This document shows positions 52,220-61,248 of a DNA stretch of 64,000 nucleotides, piece after piece. The translations under genes and the position numbers were made by a program. Numbering within the stretch: the first letter of the stretch is position 1; each line of letters starts with the position of its first letter. Below the pieces are notes generated by a model. That model was not told the DNA's origin, ran no database searches, and was given only the letters and a program-made list of their open reading frames with translations. This DNA is from Paenibacillus phyllosphaerae (GTDB taxonomy: Bacteria > Bacillota > Bacilli > Paenibacillales > Paenibacillaceae), in the NCBI RefSeq assembly GCF_014192105.1, contig NZ_JACHXK010000003.1, positions 124,001 to 188,000 on the forward strand, written 5' to 3'.

Positions 52220-54463
52220 ATGAACAGAAAGTGGTTCCGCAAGCTTCTATTATCGTACCTCCCCGTATTTTTCGTCGTGACGACCATTCTTTTCGTCGTC
52301 TTTTTTCAAACCTTGAATGAGCAGAATCGCAAAGATGCAATCAAAGCGAACGAATTCCTGGCGCAGCAGGTCGTACACTTCACGGACAACTCGCTGAAGT
52401 CGATCAGTTACCGCGTCATTAACGAAATTCTCACCGAACCGGACGTCAGTGCCTTCTTCAATCATGACAAGATCGACGTCTATGGGAATATTAAAGCGAT
52501 TCAAGTGATGGAAGATCTGAAATTCAGTTATCCGATCATCGATTCGATCTATTTTGTGCGGATGAAAGACGGTCTCGTGCTTGGGGACGGTTCCGCCGCG
52601 CTTAACGAATTCCCGGATAAGCCACTTATCGAACAATATGCACAGAAGAAAGCAGCGACCAAGTGGACGGGCAAACGCGCCTATAAGTCGTACCCGGACG
52701 TGGCCGGCGTCGAGGTCGTCACGTTCGTGCAGCCTGTGCCTTACTATACGGACAATACGAAGGGTTTCTTCGTCGTCAACGTCGGCTTGGAGAAGCTTAC
52801 GCAATCGATCACCCAAATGTACAGCACCGATACGAGTTACGTCCGGCTGCTGGATGGCGCAGGCATGAATCTGCTCGGCGGGGAAGCGGACAGCGCGGAG
52901 ACGAAGGAAGTGTTCTCGAACTACATCTCGCCATACACGGGCTGGCAAGTCGAGAGCGGGCCGATCGAGAAGGGATTCGTACGGTTGACGCTCGGGCTTT
53001 ATAATGTGTGGATTATCTTGGCGATCGCTGCTGTGTTGTTCGGCGTTGTCTGGGTTATATACGTGACCAAGCGCAATTATAAACCGATCGGTCAGCTCGT
53101 CTCGCTCATTAAGACCAGTTCCCTGATCCAGGCGGATGCCGAGGATAAGGAAGACAAGAATGAACTCGGCTTCATTCACAGCGCGCTTGAGCATCTCATG
53201 GACGAGACGCGCAAGGTGAAGCAGCAGAATGCCGAGCATGCGATTCTGCAAAAGAAGCACCGCTTCCATGAAGCGCTGGATGGCAATGTTCCGGTGACGG
53301 AACAGAAGTGGAGATCCGACCTGCAGCAATACAAGCTGGATGTCGAAGGGATGCGCGCATTCGTGCAAGTGCTGGAGATCGACCGCTATCAGGCTTTCAT
53401 CGCGTCCAATACGGGGCACGACCAGTCGATCTTCAAGTTTCTGCTCTCGAGCATCGTACAAGAAACCGTATCGCAGCACGAGGCATCGGTATGGGCGGAG
53501 TGGACGACCGACCGCCAATTGACGGCGATCGTCTGGGTGCCGGGCGGCGACAGGAACATGCGGGAGATCCGGGGGCTGATCGCCGGAACGATCGTCAATT
53601 GGGTGAACCATAACTTAAGCTTCACCGTGACGATCGGTCAGGAGGGCGGCGCCGACACGCTCGAGGAGATTCGGAACGTCTACGAGAAAGCCTGTAATCT
53701 GTTGCAGTACAAAGCCCTTCTCGGCACCGGCCGCTTGATTGCGCCGGAGGATGTCGTACGTCCTCTCGAGCGGAACCTGGAGTACTTCAATACGATCCAC
53801 GCGTTCGCGCAGGCGCTGCGTTCGTCCGATCCGAACTGGAACAAGCATCTGGACGATCTATTCCGTCAAATTCGGGCATCAGTCTGTACGCGCAAGGAGA
53901 TCGACAGTCTGCTCCAGTTCCTCTTCCAGCACGTGAACCGCTTGTTCCAAGAGTTGTCCAAGGAATACCGCAATCTATGGCGGGACATGGAGAACGGACT
54001 TAGCGAGCTCGAGAAACAGTGGGAAACGGTCGAGGAGCTGCAAGAGGGCTGCAGCCGAATTTATGAACAAGCCTCGGCGGCGATGCAGACGCTCCGGGAA
54101 TGCAGCCGCAGCCGCAGCGTCGTCGTCGAGATCCGCAGCTTCATCGAGGAACACTACGCCAATCCGGACTTGTCGCTGGAATACCTAAGCGAAATATTCG
54201 ACCTGAACGCCAAGAACATCAGCAAGCTGTTCAAGGACGAGTTTGGCGAGAACTTCGTCGACTTCCTGATCGGACTGCGCATGCATAACGCCAAGCGCAA
54301 GCTGCTCGAGACCGCAAGCTCGCTGCAGGAAATCAGCCTCGGCGTCGGCTATTATAATTACAACTCGTTCAACCGCGCGTTCAAAAACAACGTCGGCGTC
54401 TCGCCAAGCGATTTCCGCAGGCAGGCGGTGCAAGCAGCGCAGGCGCAAGCGCGCACTTCGTAA
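52220..54463 (+). CDS. membrane-bound AraC-family sensor-regulator (second sugar cluster)
   Basis: A 747-residue paralogue in architecture of the protein at 24565. Helix 1 (about 9-31), an extracellular sensor (to ~255), helix 2 (about 258-283), linker TKRNYKPIGQLVSLIKT, a coiled-coil-prone stretch (HLMDETRKVKQQNAEHAILQKKHRF), a degenerate central domain and the C-terminal AraC HTH (about 640-742: YANPDLSLEYLSEIFDLNAKNISKLFKDEFGENFVDFL and YYNYNSFNRAFKNNVGVSPSDFR). It should control the importer and glycosidases at 55191-64000. ATG 52220 behind GGGAGG (GTG 52214 is an alternative). Its leader holds repeat copy B. Confidence 0.9.
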   Translation: MNRKWFRKLLLSYLPVFFVVTTILFVVFFQTLNEQNRKDAIKANEFLAQQVVHFTDNSLKSISYRVINEILTEPDVSAFFNHDKIDVYGNIKAIQVMEDLKFSYPIIDSIYFVRMKDGLVLGDGSAALNEFPDKPLIEQYAQKKAATKWTGKRAYKSYPDVAGVEVVTFVQPVPYYTDNTKGFFVVNVGLEKLTQSITQMYSTDTSYVRLLDGAGMNLLGGEADSAETKEVFSNYISPYTGWQVESGPIEKGFVRLTLGLYNVWIILAIAAVLFGVVWVIYVTKRNYKPIGQLVSLIKTSSLIQADAEDKEDKNELGFIHSALEHLMDETRKVKQQNAEHAILQKKHRFHEALDGNVPVTEQKWRSDLQQYKLDVEGMRAFVQVLEIDRYQAFIASNTGHDQSIFKFLLSSIVQETVSQHEASVWAEWTTDRQLTAIVWVPGGDRNMREIRGLIAGTIVNWVNHNLSFTVTIGQEGGADTLEEIRNVYEKACNLLQYKALLGTGRLIAPEDVVRPLERNLEYFNTIHAFAQALRSSDPNWNKHLDDLFRQIRASVCTRKEIDSLLQFLFQHVNRLFQELSKEYRNLWRDMENGLSELEKQWETVEELQEGCSRIYEQASAAMQTLRECSRSRSVVVEIRSFIEEHYANPDLSLEYLSEIFDLNAKNISKLFKDEFGENFVDFLIGLRMHNAKRKLLETASSLQEISLGVGYYNYNSFNRAFKNNVGVSPSDFRRQAVQAAQAQARTS

Positions 54464-54468
54464 TTCAA

Positions 54469-54502
54469 TCCTTATGCCCCGGACGGGGCATAAGGATTTT
54501 TT
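54469..54502 (+). terminator. rho-independent terminator
   Basis: TCCTTATGCCCC (54469-54480) and GGGGCATAAGGA (54485-54496), 4-nt loop, then six Ts. Confidence 0.96.
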
Positions 54503-54712
54503 GTTTTAAAACAAAAGCGGGTCCACGAAGTGGACGCAAGCGACGGATCGCTCACCGTACGCATCAAGCGCACAACATACAGGTCTCCTCCTAAGGCACA
54601 ACGGAACGAACGAAGCGCGAACACAGAGCTTTGTCCAGATGGACAAAAGCGGGCCGCCAACGAAAGGACAGATCAACGACGGCCTCGTCCCGGACCACGC
54701 CGATTACGGGTA

Positions 54713-54755
54713 TCCAAAGGGCTGTGGCCCTTGGTTCCCCTCGGCGGAGGGGGAA
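54713..54755 (+). repeat. CCAAAGGGC repeat, copy 1
   Basis: TCCAAAGGGCTGTGGCCCTT followed by GGTTCCCCTC; partly self-complementary (AAGGGC / GCCCTT). Matches the copy at 54855. Confidence 0.65.
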
Positions 54756-54854
54756 GGGGCGAGGGAAAAAGACTGGTCTAAAGGGCGCAGTCCTTCAAAT
54801 GAACTGTTATAACACCATCCGCGGAGGGGGCATGGGGGAGGCGAAAAAAATGGG

Positions 54855-54900
54855 ATTCCAAAGGGCGGCAGCCCTTGGGGTCCCCTCCTCTGGAGGGGAA
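54855..54900 (+). repeat. CCAAAGGGC repeat, copy 2
   Basis: TTCCAAAGGGCGGCAGCCCT followed by TGGGGTCCCCTC and a CCTCTGGAGG palindrome; second copy of the element at 54713, same orientation. Confidence 0.65.
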
Positions 54901-55073
54901 TTAGAGGAGGTAACAAGGAAAAAAGCACCCCGTAGAATTATGCATACCCGCGTCATATTTCACCTTCAAACCCGCGCCAAATCTGGGTTCCGCGAAAAAT
55001 GCAACGTCTTGCGAATCTTACAAATTGAAGGAGAAAGCGGGAGCAGGCTACGATGGGTTTACGAAACCGACAC

Positions 55074-55113
55074 AAGGTGAAACGGCTAATGCCTCTTTTC
55101 CTTGTATTTCAAG
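55074..55113 (-). repeat. hairpin repeat family II, copy D (partial, inverted)
   Basis: On the plus strand AAGGTGAAACGGCTAATGCC closely matches copy C (AGGTGAAACGGCTGACGCC), then CTTGTATTTC; the other arm is missing. It lies ~80 nt before the permease start at 55191. Confidence 0.55.
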
Positions 55114-55190
55114 CCCCGCGGCGACCGAAGCAACAAGGCAGCTTGTAACGACAGGGCGTGGCGGCAGAAACTATATAAGGAGAACTGCCT

Positions 55191-56096
55191 ATGAGCAAAG
55201 CATGGCTCAACATGAGACGGAGCTGGGAGTTATACTTGCTGGTGCTGCTCCCGGTGCTCTATCTGCTGATCTTCAAGTATATCCCGATGGTCGGCGTTCA
55301 GATCGCGTTCAAAGATTTCAACGTCATTAAAGGAATCTGGGGCAGCGAGTGGGTAGGCTTCAAACACTTCCAGACGTTCTTTGATTCCCCGAATTTCTGG
55401 CTGCTCATCAAGAACACGATCACCATCAGTTTCTACTCGCTGCTGGCCGGGTTCCCGGTTCCGATCTTGCTGGCGCTCGCGCTGAACGAAATTCGGACGG
55501 GCTTCTTCAAGAAGTCGGTGCAGATGGTGACGTACGCGCCGCATTTTATCTCCACGGTCGTCATGGTATCGATCATTATCCTGATGCTGACACCGCATGT
55601 CGGCGTGGTGGAACGCGTGATGACGTTCTTGGGGTTGCCGACGACGAACTTCATGGGCGTGCCGGAATATTTCAAATCGATCTACGTCTGGTCGGGCGTC
55701 TGGCAGGAGATGGGGTATGCGTCCATCATCTATATCGCGGCATTGGCGAGCGTCGATCCTTCCCTGTACGAAGCGGCCCGGATGGATGGCGCATCCCGCC
55801 TGCAGAAAATCATTCATATTGATCTGCCGGCCTTGATCCCGGTCACCGTCATCATGCTCATTCTTAGCCTGGGCAGCGTGATGGGCGTCGGGTTCGAGAA
55901 AATCTATCTCATGCAGAATCCGCTGAACGTCAGCTCTTCCGAAGTCATCTCGACGTATGTGTACAAGGTCGGCCTGCTCGGGGCGAACTTCAGCTTCTCA
56001 TCGGCGGTCGGACTGTTCAATTCGGTCATTAACCTGATCCTGCTGCTATCGGTCAATTTCATCGCACGTCGGGTTTCGCAGACAAGCTTATGGTAG
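55191..56096 (+). CDS. ABC sugar permease, LplB type (second importer)
   Basis: A 301-residue six-helix permease beginning WELYLLVLLPVLYLLIFKYIPMVGVQIAFKDFNVIKGIWGSEWVGFKHFQTFF, with coupling loop YEAARMDGASRLQKIIHIDLPALIP and the C-terminal FIARRVSQTSLW. Start ATG 55191 behind AAGGAG. Partner of 56112 and of the binding protein at 57202; unlike the first cluster, the permeases here come before the binding protein. No ATPase gene is present, so a shared MsmX-type ATPase is expected. Confidence 0.94.
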   Translation: MSKAWLNMRRSWELYLLVLLPVLYLLIFKYIPMVGVQIAFKDFNVIKGIWGSEWVGFKHFQTFFDSPNFWLLIKNTITISFYSLLAGFPVPILLALALNEIRTGFFKKSVQMVTYAPHFISTVVMVSIIILMLTPHVGVVERVMTFLGLPTTNFMGVPEYFKSIYVWSGVWQEMGYASIIYIAALASVDPSLYEAARMDGASRLQKIIHIDLPALIPVTVIMLILSLGSVMGVGFEKIYLMQNPLNVSSSEVISTYVYKVGLLGANFSFSSAVGLFNSVINLILLLSVNFIARRVSQTSLW

Positions 56097-56111
56097 AGGA
56101 GGCGGTGGCCT

Positions 56112-57011
56112 ATGTTTAGCAAAAATCGGATCAAAGAGCCGTTCGGCGACCGCGTGCTGCTCATCATCATCTATCTGCTGCTCACTGCGATCATGCTGAC
56201 GGTGCTGTATCCGCTCGTGTACATCTTCAGTTCGTCGATGAGTTCCCCGAAGGCGGTGGTCTCCGGCCAGGTATGGCTGTTCCCGGTCGAGCTGTCATTT
56301 AAGGCGTACAAGTCGATCTTTAACAGCTCACAGCTGATGCTTGGCTTTTATAATAGTATTGTCTACACCGTAATCGGGACGCTCATCAATGTCCTCTTCA
56401 CCGTGCTGCTAGCCTTCCCGTTATCGCAAAAAGGTTTCGGCGCACGCAAAATCATCATGATCCTGATGATGATCACGATGTTCTTCGACGGCGGGTTGAT
56501 CCCGACGTATCTGCTCGTCAAAGAGCTGCACATGCTCGATACGAGGTGGGCGCTTTGGCTGCCCGGCGCATTCTCGATTTTCCAAGTGATTATCGCAAGA
56601 ACGTTCTTCCAGAGTTCGATCCCGATCGAACTGCAAGAAGCGGCCAGCATCGACGGATGCAGAGATACACGCTATCTGATCAGCATCGTCCTGCCGCTGT
56701 CCAAGCCGATCCTCGCCGTCATGACGCTCATGTATGCGGTCGGACATTGGAACGCCTACTTCGATGCCTTGATTTACTTGAGATCGGAGCACCTGTTCCC
56801 GCTGCAATACGTCCTGCGGAATCTGCTCATTCTGAACTCGGCTGACCCGGAGATGCTGGCAGGCACGGCGGCAACGCTCCGCGACCAAGGGTTCGAACAA
56901 GTACTGAAGTATGCGCTCATCGTCGTCGCATGCGTACCGGTACTCATCATTTACCCGTTCGTGCAACGGCATTTCGTGAAAGGGGTCATGATCGGTTCGC
57001 TTAAAGGCTAA
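56112..57011 (+). CDS. ABC sugar permease, LplC/YtcP type (second importer)
   Basis: A 299-residue permease with six helices. VLYPLVYIFSSSMSSPKAVVSGQVWLFPVELSFKAYKSIF, coupling loop QEAASIDGCRDTRYLISIVLPLSKP and C-terminal FVKGVMIGSLKG are typical. It lies 15 nt after its partner, with GAGGAGGCGG upstream of ATG 56112. Confidence 0.94.
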   Translation: MFSKNRIKEPFGDRVLLIIIYLLLTAIMLTVLYPLVYIFSSSMSSPKAVVSGQVWLFPVELSFKAYKSIFNSSQLMLGFYNSIVYTVIGTLINVLFTVLLAFPLSQKGFGARKIIMILMMITMFFDGGLIPTYLLVKELHMLDTRWALWLPGAFSIFQVIIARTFFQSSIPIELQEAASIDGCRDTRYLISIVLPLSKPILAVMTLMYAVGHWNAYFDALIYLRSEHLFPLQYVLRNLLILNSADPEMLAGTAATLRDQGFEQVLKYALIVVACVPVLIIYPFVQRHFVKGVMIGSLKG

Positions 57012-57032
57012 CCAACGATCCTATTGCAAGAG

Positions 57033-57046
57033 GTTAACCGCTTGAG
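57033..57046 (+). promoter_or_regulatory. GTTAACCGCTTGAG operator-like motif
   Basis: GTTAACCGCTTGAG matches the sites at 24497 and 36232 (GTTAASCGCTTRA). It lies in the 190-nt gap before the solute-binding gene, which may thus have an internal regulated promoter. Confidence 0.45.
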
Positions 57047-57201
57047 AGGGGGAATGCCCGAGCTTCATTAGGGAGGCATGACGATCGCTGAATGCTGCAT
57101 TCTTGGTCTTTGGACCATGAACGCAGACCAATCAGCCAGAAGGCATAGGTTACGGATACGGCTGCACCATACGGATAACGAATCATTTGGGAGGGGTCCA
57201 T

Positions 57202-58854
57202 TTGAAAAAATCATTGTGGGTTTCGCTGATGGTTGTATTGATAAGCAGCATCATGCTGTCTGCCTGTTCCGGCGGCGGCAACACCGAAGAGAACGGCGCT
57301 TCCGCTACGAACGGCGGCGAGGCATCGGAGAGTGCGGGACCGGTCGAAGTGACGTTCTTCGCGCCGCAAGGGAAGGCACCGCTCGAAGACAACGACTACA
57401 CGAAGCTGGTCGAAGAAAAATTCAATGTGAAGATCAAGTGGGACTTGGCGCCGACCGATGCGCTGAATGACCGCAGACAGCTGCTGCTGGCAAGCGGCGA
57501 CTATCCGGAAGTGTTCCTCGAGGGCAAGTTCTCGAACGCGGACCTGGTCACTTACGGCAAGCAAGGCGTCTTGCTGCCGCTGAACGATCTGATCGACCAG
57601 TATGCGCCGAACCTGAAGGCGATGATGGAGAAGAAGCCATACTTGAAGGAAGCGATGGTTTCGCCGGACGGCAATATTTACGGCATCCCGCGCCTGAACG
57701 AATGTTATCACTGTACACATGCCCAGAAGTTCTGGATCAACAAGGAATGGCTGGATAAAGTAGGCCTCGCCATCCCGACCACGACGGATGAGCTGTATAC
57801 CGTCCTTAAGGCATTCAAGACGCAGGATCCGAACGGCAACGGCAAAGCCGACGAAATTCCGCTGACCGGCGCGCCGGACAAATCGGTCTGGAACGGCAAC
57901 GTGGACGCTTTCCTGATGAACGCTTTTATCTATAACGATAACAGCAAATACCTCACGATGACGAATGGCAAGGTCGACTTCGCGGCGAATAAGCCGGAGT
58001 GGAAGGAAGGCCTGACGTACATGCATAAGCTGTACAGCGAAGGGTTGATCGATCCGGCTTCCTTCACGCAGAACGACCAAGCGGTCAGCCAATTGGGCAA
58101 ACGCGAAGGCGAAGAGATCGTCGGCTCGATTACGACGGCGCTGCTCAGCTACCTGGTCGATACGTATGACGATAACAACGAGCGCCAGAAGCATTGGGTC
58201 ATCGTACCGCCGCTCAAAGGACCGAATGGCGTCCAGCTTGCCGGCACATCGATGGGTCTGAGCGAATTCGCGTTCGCCATCACGAACAAAGCGAGCGAAG
58301 CGCAGCAGATCGCGGCGATGAAGATCGTCGACTACGCGTTCAGCGAAGAAGGCTCGCTCTACAGCGAATACGGCCCGACCGAAGGCATCGGTTGGAACAT
58401 GGCAGGGGCGGACGAGAAGAACGTCAGCGGCGGCGCCGCGAAATACACGTTCGAGAACCTGAAGCCGCAAGACGAGAACGTCGTCCGAAACGACAGCTGG
58501 TCCTTGCTCGGACCGAAGGACCTGTCCAAGGAATTCCGCGATCTGTTCGCGACGGCGCAAGATCCGCTGAGCGGCAAAGGCTACGAGAAACGCCTGGCAG
58601 ACGCGACTAGCGCGTACACGGCATACGCACCGAAAGAAGTATACCCATCGACGGCGTATATCCGCCCTGAAGATACGGATGCGGCCGCACAGCTGACGAC
58701 GGCGATCAAAGACTATGTCATGTCCAACATGGCGCAATTCATCATCGGCAACAAAGATATCGAGAAGGATTGGGATGCTTACGTCAAAGGCTTCGACGGT
58801 CTCAATCTGGCCAAATACATCGAGATCTACCAAGCGGCGATCGCAAAACAATAA
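57202..58854 (+). CDS. ABC importer solute-binding lipoprotein (second importer)
   Basis: A 550-residue LplA/YtcQ-type binding protein. The signal KKSLWVSLMVVLISSIMLSACSGG has lipobox LSAC. Further marks are LLLASGDYPEVFLEGKF, GVLLPLNDLIDQYAPNL, PDGNIYGIPRLNECYHC, WINKEWLDKVGLAIPTTTDELYTVLKAFKTQDPNGNGKADEIPLTG (an EF-hand-like DPNGNGKADE loop common in this family) and the C-terminal Trp-Asp-Ala-Tyr-Val-Lys. TTG 57202 fits the GGGAGGGG ribosome site; a TTG at 57187 is too early. The glycosidases GH3 and GH38 follow, so the ligand is probably a mannose- or beta-glycoside-containing oligosaccharide (inference). Confidence 0.93.
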   Translation: MKKSLWVSLMVVLISSIMLSACSGGGNTEENGASATNGGEASESAGPVEVTFFAPQGKAPLEDNDYTKLVEEKFNVKIKWDLAPTDALNDRRQLLLASGDYPEVFLEGKFSNADLVTYGKQGVLLPLNDLIDQYAPNLKAMMEKKPYLKEAMVSPDGNIYGIPRLNECYHCTHAQKFWINKEWLDKVGLAIPTTTDELYTVLKAFKTQDPNGNGKADEIPLTGAPDKSVWNGNVDAFLMNAFIYNDNSKYLTMTNGKVDFAANKPEWKEGLTYMHKLYSEGLIDPASFTQNDQAVSQLGKREGEEIVGSITTALLSYLVDTYDDNNERQKHWVIVPPLKGPNGVQLAGTSMGLSEFAFAITNKASEAQQIAAMKIVDYAFSEEGSLYSEYGPTEGIGWNMAGADEKNVSGGAAKYTFENLKPQDENVVRNDSWSLLGPKDLSKEFRDLFATAQDPLSGKGYEKRLADATSAYTAYAPKEVYPSTAYIRPEDTDAAAQLTTAIKDYVMSNMAQFIIGNKDIEKDWDAYVKGFDGLNLAKYIEIYQAAIAKQ

Positions 58855-58870
58855 ACCGTGCATGAACGGG

Positions 58871-58902
58871 AAGGAAGTATACCCTACAAGGTTTACTTCC
58901 TT
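58871..58902 (+). other. intercistronic hairpin between binding protein and GH3
   Basis: AAGGAAGTA (58871-58879) and TACTTCCTT (58894-58902) pair, with ACC/GGT extending inward. No T-run; likely a processing or stabilising stem, or a leaky terminator, between binding-protein and enzyme genes. Confidence 0.6.
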
Positions 58903-58938
58903 CTGCTTTATATAGGGCATGGATAAGGAGCGAAAAGA

Positions 58939-61245
58939 ATGAGCCATACCGATGTATTGCTGAATTCGGAGGAGCGGACGGCACAGCTGCTGTCCTTGAT
59001 GACGATCGAGGAGAAAATCGGCCAGCTGATCCAGCCTTTCGGATGGAAGACGTACCATAAGCAGCCGGACGGGACGATTCTGCTGGATGAAGCGTTCCGG
59101 GCGCAAGTAGATGAGGGCGGCGTCGGTTCGCTCTACGGCGTGCTGCGCGCGGATCCGTGGACCGAAGTGACGTTGGAGAACGGCCTCACCCCTGAAGAGG
59201 GGGCCAGAGCCATAAACGAAATCCAGCGCTACGCGATCGAACACTCCCGCCTCGGGATCCCGATCCTGTTCGGCGAAGAGTGCTCGCACGGCCATATGGC
59301 GATCGGCTCGACGGTGTTCCCGGTACCGCTGCTGCTCGGGAGTACGTGGAACGTCGATCTGTATCGCCGAATGTGCGAAGCGGTAGCGGCCGAGACGCGG
59401 AGCCAAGGCGGAGCCGCAACCTATTCGCCGGTGCTGGACGTCGTCCGCGATCCCCGTTGGGGACGAACGGAGGAATGCTTCGGTGAAGATCCTTACCTGA
59501 TCGCCGAGATGGCCGAAGCCTCCGTGCAAGGACTCCAGGGCGAAGGATTGGACCGGGACGATACGGTCATCGCGACGCTGAAGCATTTTGTCGCTTACGG
59601 CAGCACGGAAGGGGGACGCAATGCCGCACCGGCCCATATGGGGCTCCGGGAGCTGCATACGAACGATCTGCTTCCCTTCCGCAAGGCGGTCGAAGCGGGC
59701 GCCAAGTCCATCATGACGGCGTACAACGAAATCGACGGCGTGCCTTGCACGGCAAGCGACGAGTTGTTGAACGAGCTGCTGCGCGAGCAATGGGGCTTCG
59801 ACGGATTCGTCATTACCGACTGCGGCGCGATCAATATGCTGGCTTGGGGCCACGATGTGGCCAAGGACGGCGAAGATGCGGCGGTCATGTCGCTGCAGGC
59901 GGGCGTCGATATGGAGATGTCCGGGGAGATGTTCGGCAAGCATCTACGGGCGGCCGTCGACAAAGGCTTGGTTACGGAAGCGAACCTTGACCTTGCGGCA
60001 GGACGCATTCTGAAGGCGAAGTTCGAGCTTGGATTATTCGAACGCCCTTACGTCGACCCGGAGCGGGCGAAGACGATCATTGGCTGCCCGGAACATAAGG
60101 AGCTGGCCAGAGAGCTTGCGCGCGAAGGCATCATTTTGCTCAAAAATGAATCCGATACGCTGCCGCTCGCTAAAAACACCGGTACAATCGCGGTCATCGG
60201 CCCGAACGCGAACAACGTCTACAATCAGCTGGGCGACTACACGTCTCCTCAGCCGCGCGAACAAGTGGCAACGCTGCTGGACGGCATCCGCGCCAAGCTT
60301 GGCGACGTTGCCGGGGCACGGGTTCTCTATGCGCCCGGGTGCCGGATCAAAGGCGATTCGCGGGAAGGCTTCGATACGGCGCTTGCCGCGGCCGAGCAGG
60401 CGGATGTGATCGTGCTCGCGCTCGGCGGATCGAGCGCCCGCGACTTCGGCGAAGGCACGATCGACCTGCGCACGGGCGCTTCGGTCGTAAGCGATCATGC
60501 CTGGAGCGATATGGAGTGCGGGGAAGGGATCGACCGCACCGGACTTCACCTGCTCGGCGTACAGCTTGAACTGGCGCAGCGACTGCATGCGTTGGGCAAA
60601 CCGGTCATCGTCGTCTACATGAACGGCCGTCCCGTCGTGGAACCGTGGATCGACGAGCATGCGCATGCCATTCTGGAGGCTTGGTATCCCGGACAGGAGG
60701 GCGGCCATGCGCTCGCGGATATTCTGTTCGGCGACTGCAACCCTTCCGGCAGATTGACGGTGTCCGTACCGAAGGACGTCGGTCAGCTTCCTGTCTACTA
60801 CAACGGCAAGCGCAGCAGGGGCAAGCGGTATCTGGAGATGGACGTTCAGCCGCGCTATCCGTTCGGTTACGGGCTTAGCTACACGACATTCGAGTACGAC
60901 AACTTGCAGGTGTTTCGGCAGACGATCGCCCCTGATGGGACCGCGACCGTGCTGGTGGACGTGACCAATACCGGAACGGCGGCAGGCAGCGAGGTCGTGC
61001 AGCTCTACCTATCCGACAAAGTCAGCTCCGTCACGAGACCGGGCAAGGAACTCAAGGGTTTCCGCAAAATTCATCTTGAGCCTGGCGAGTCCCGTACCGT
61101 GACGTTCATGGTAGCGAAGGAGGAGCTGCAGCTGATCAACCGGCAGCTGGAAGCCGTCGTCGAGCCGGGCGAATTCGGCATCATGGTGGGCAGGAACGCG
61201 AGCGACGTGCTGAGCGTGCCGCTGTTCGTACAAGAGGAGGCATAA
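58939..61245 (+). CDS. GH3 family glycoside hydrolase (beta-glycosidase)
   Basis: A 768-residue cytoplasmic GH3 enzyme. TIM-like barrel (about 20-340): GIPILFGEECSHG, GAATYSPVLDVVRDPRWGRTEECFGEDPYL, TLKHFVAYGSTEGGRN and nucleophile Asp294 in FDGFVITDCGAINML. The alpha/beta sandwich domain (about 370-620) has GIILLKNESDTLPL and AVIGPNANN with LGDYTSPQPREQV; a C-terminal fibronectin-III-like domain (about 660-765) carries VDVTNTGTAAGSEVVQLYLSD. It removes terminal beta-linked sugars (glucose or xylose are common; the exact one is unknown). ATG 58939 behind AAGGAG. The GH38 gene follows 3 nt later. Confidence 0.93.
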   Translation: MSHTDVLLNSEERTAQLLSLMTIEEKIGQLIQPFGWKTYHKQPDGTILLDEAFRAQVDEGGVGSLYGVLRADPWTEVTLENGLTPEEGARAINEIQRYAIEHSRLGIPILFGEECSHGHMAIGSTVFPVPLLLGSTWNVDLYRRMCEAVAAETRSQGGAATYSPVLDVVRDPRWGRTEECFGEDPYLIAEMAEASVQGLQGEGLDRDDTVIATLKHFVAYGSTEGGRNAAPAHMGLRELHTNDLLPFRKAVEAGAKSIMTAYNEIDGVPCTASDELLNELLREQWGFDGFVITDCGAINMLAWGHDVAKDGEDAAVMSLQAGVDMEMSGEMFGKHLRAAVDKGLVTEANLDLAAGRILKAKFELGLFERPYVDPERAKTIIGCPEHKELARELAREGIILLKNESDTLPLAKNTGTIAVIGPNANNVYNQLGDYTSPQPREQVATLLDGIRAKLGDVAGARVLYAPGCRIKGDSREGFDTALAAAEQADVIVLALGGSSARDFGEGTIDLRTGASVVSDHAWSDMECGEGIDRTGLHLLGVQLELAQRLHALGKPVIVVYMNGRPVVEPWIDEHAHAILEAWYPGQEGGHALADILFGDCNPSGRLTVSVPKDVGQLPVYYNGKRSRGKRYLEMDVQPRYPFGYGLSYTTFEYDNLQVFRQTIAPDGTATVLVDVTNTGTAAGSEVVQLYLSDKVSSVTRPGKELKGFRKIHLEPGESRTVTFMVAKEELQLINRQLEAVVEPGEFGIMVGRNASDVLSVPLFVQEEA

Positions 61246-61248
61246 ACG

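Larger units (their letters stand above)
54503..55190. other. 688-nt non-coding, repeat-rich gap before the second importer
   Basis: No frame here has convincing gene composition; a 149-codon frame at 54631-55080 is made of the repeats below. ACAAAAGCGGG occurs twice (54512 and 54642 region). The permease ribosome site AAGGAG is at the right edge. The promoter of the importer operon should lie here but could not be fixed. Confidence 0.6.

Noticed and set aside
54631-55080. 149-codon plus-strand frame in the repeat-rich gap
   Set aside because: It translates the CCAAAGGGC and hairpin repeats, has no ribosome site, and has no protein-like composition.
55025-55330. 101-codon frame over the start of the second permease
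   Set aside because: It overlaps the well-defined permease start in another register and has no family features.
57211-59943. 910-codon open frame on the minus strand across the binding protein and GH3 genes
   Set aside because: It lies opposite two well-identified plus-strand genes, has no ribosome site or domain, and its Arg/His/Asp-rich composition is typical of the antisense of GC-biased coding DNA.
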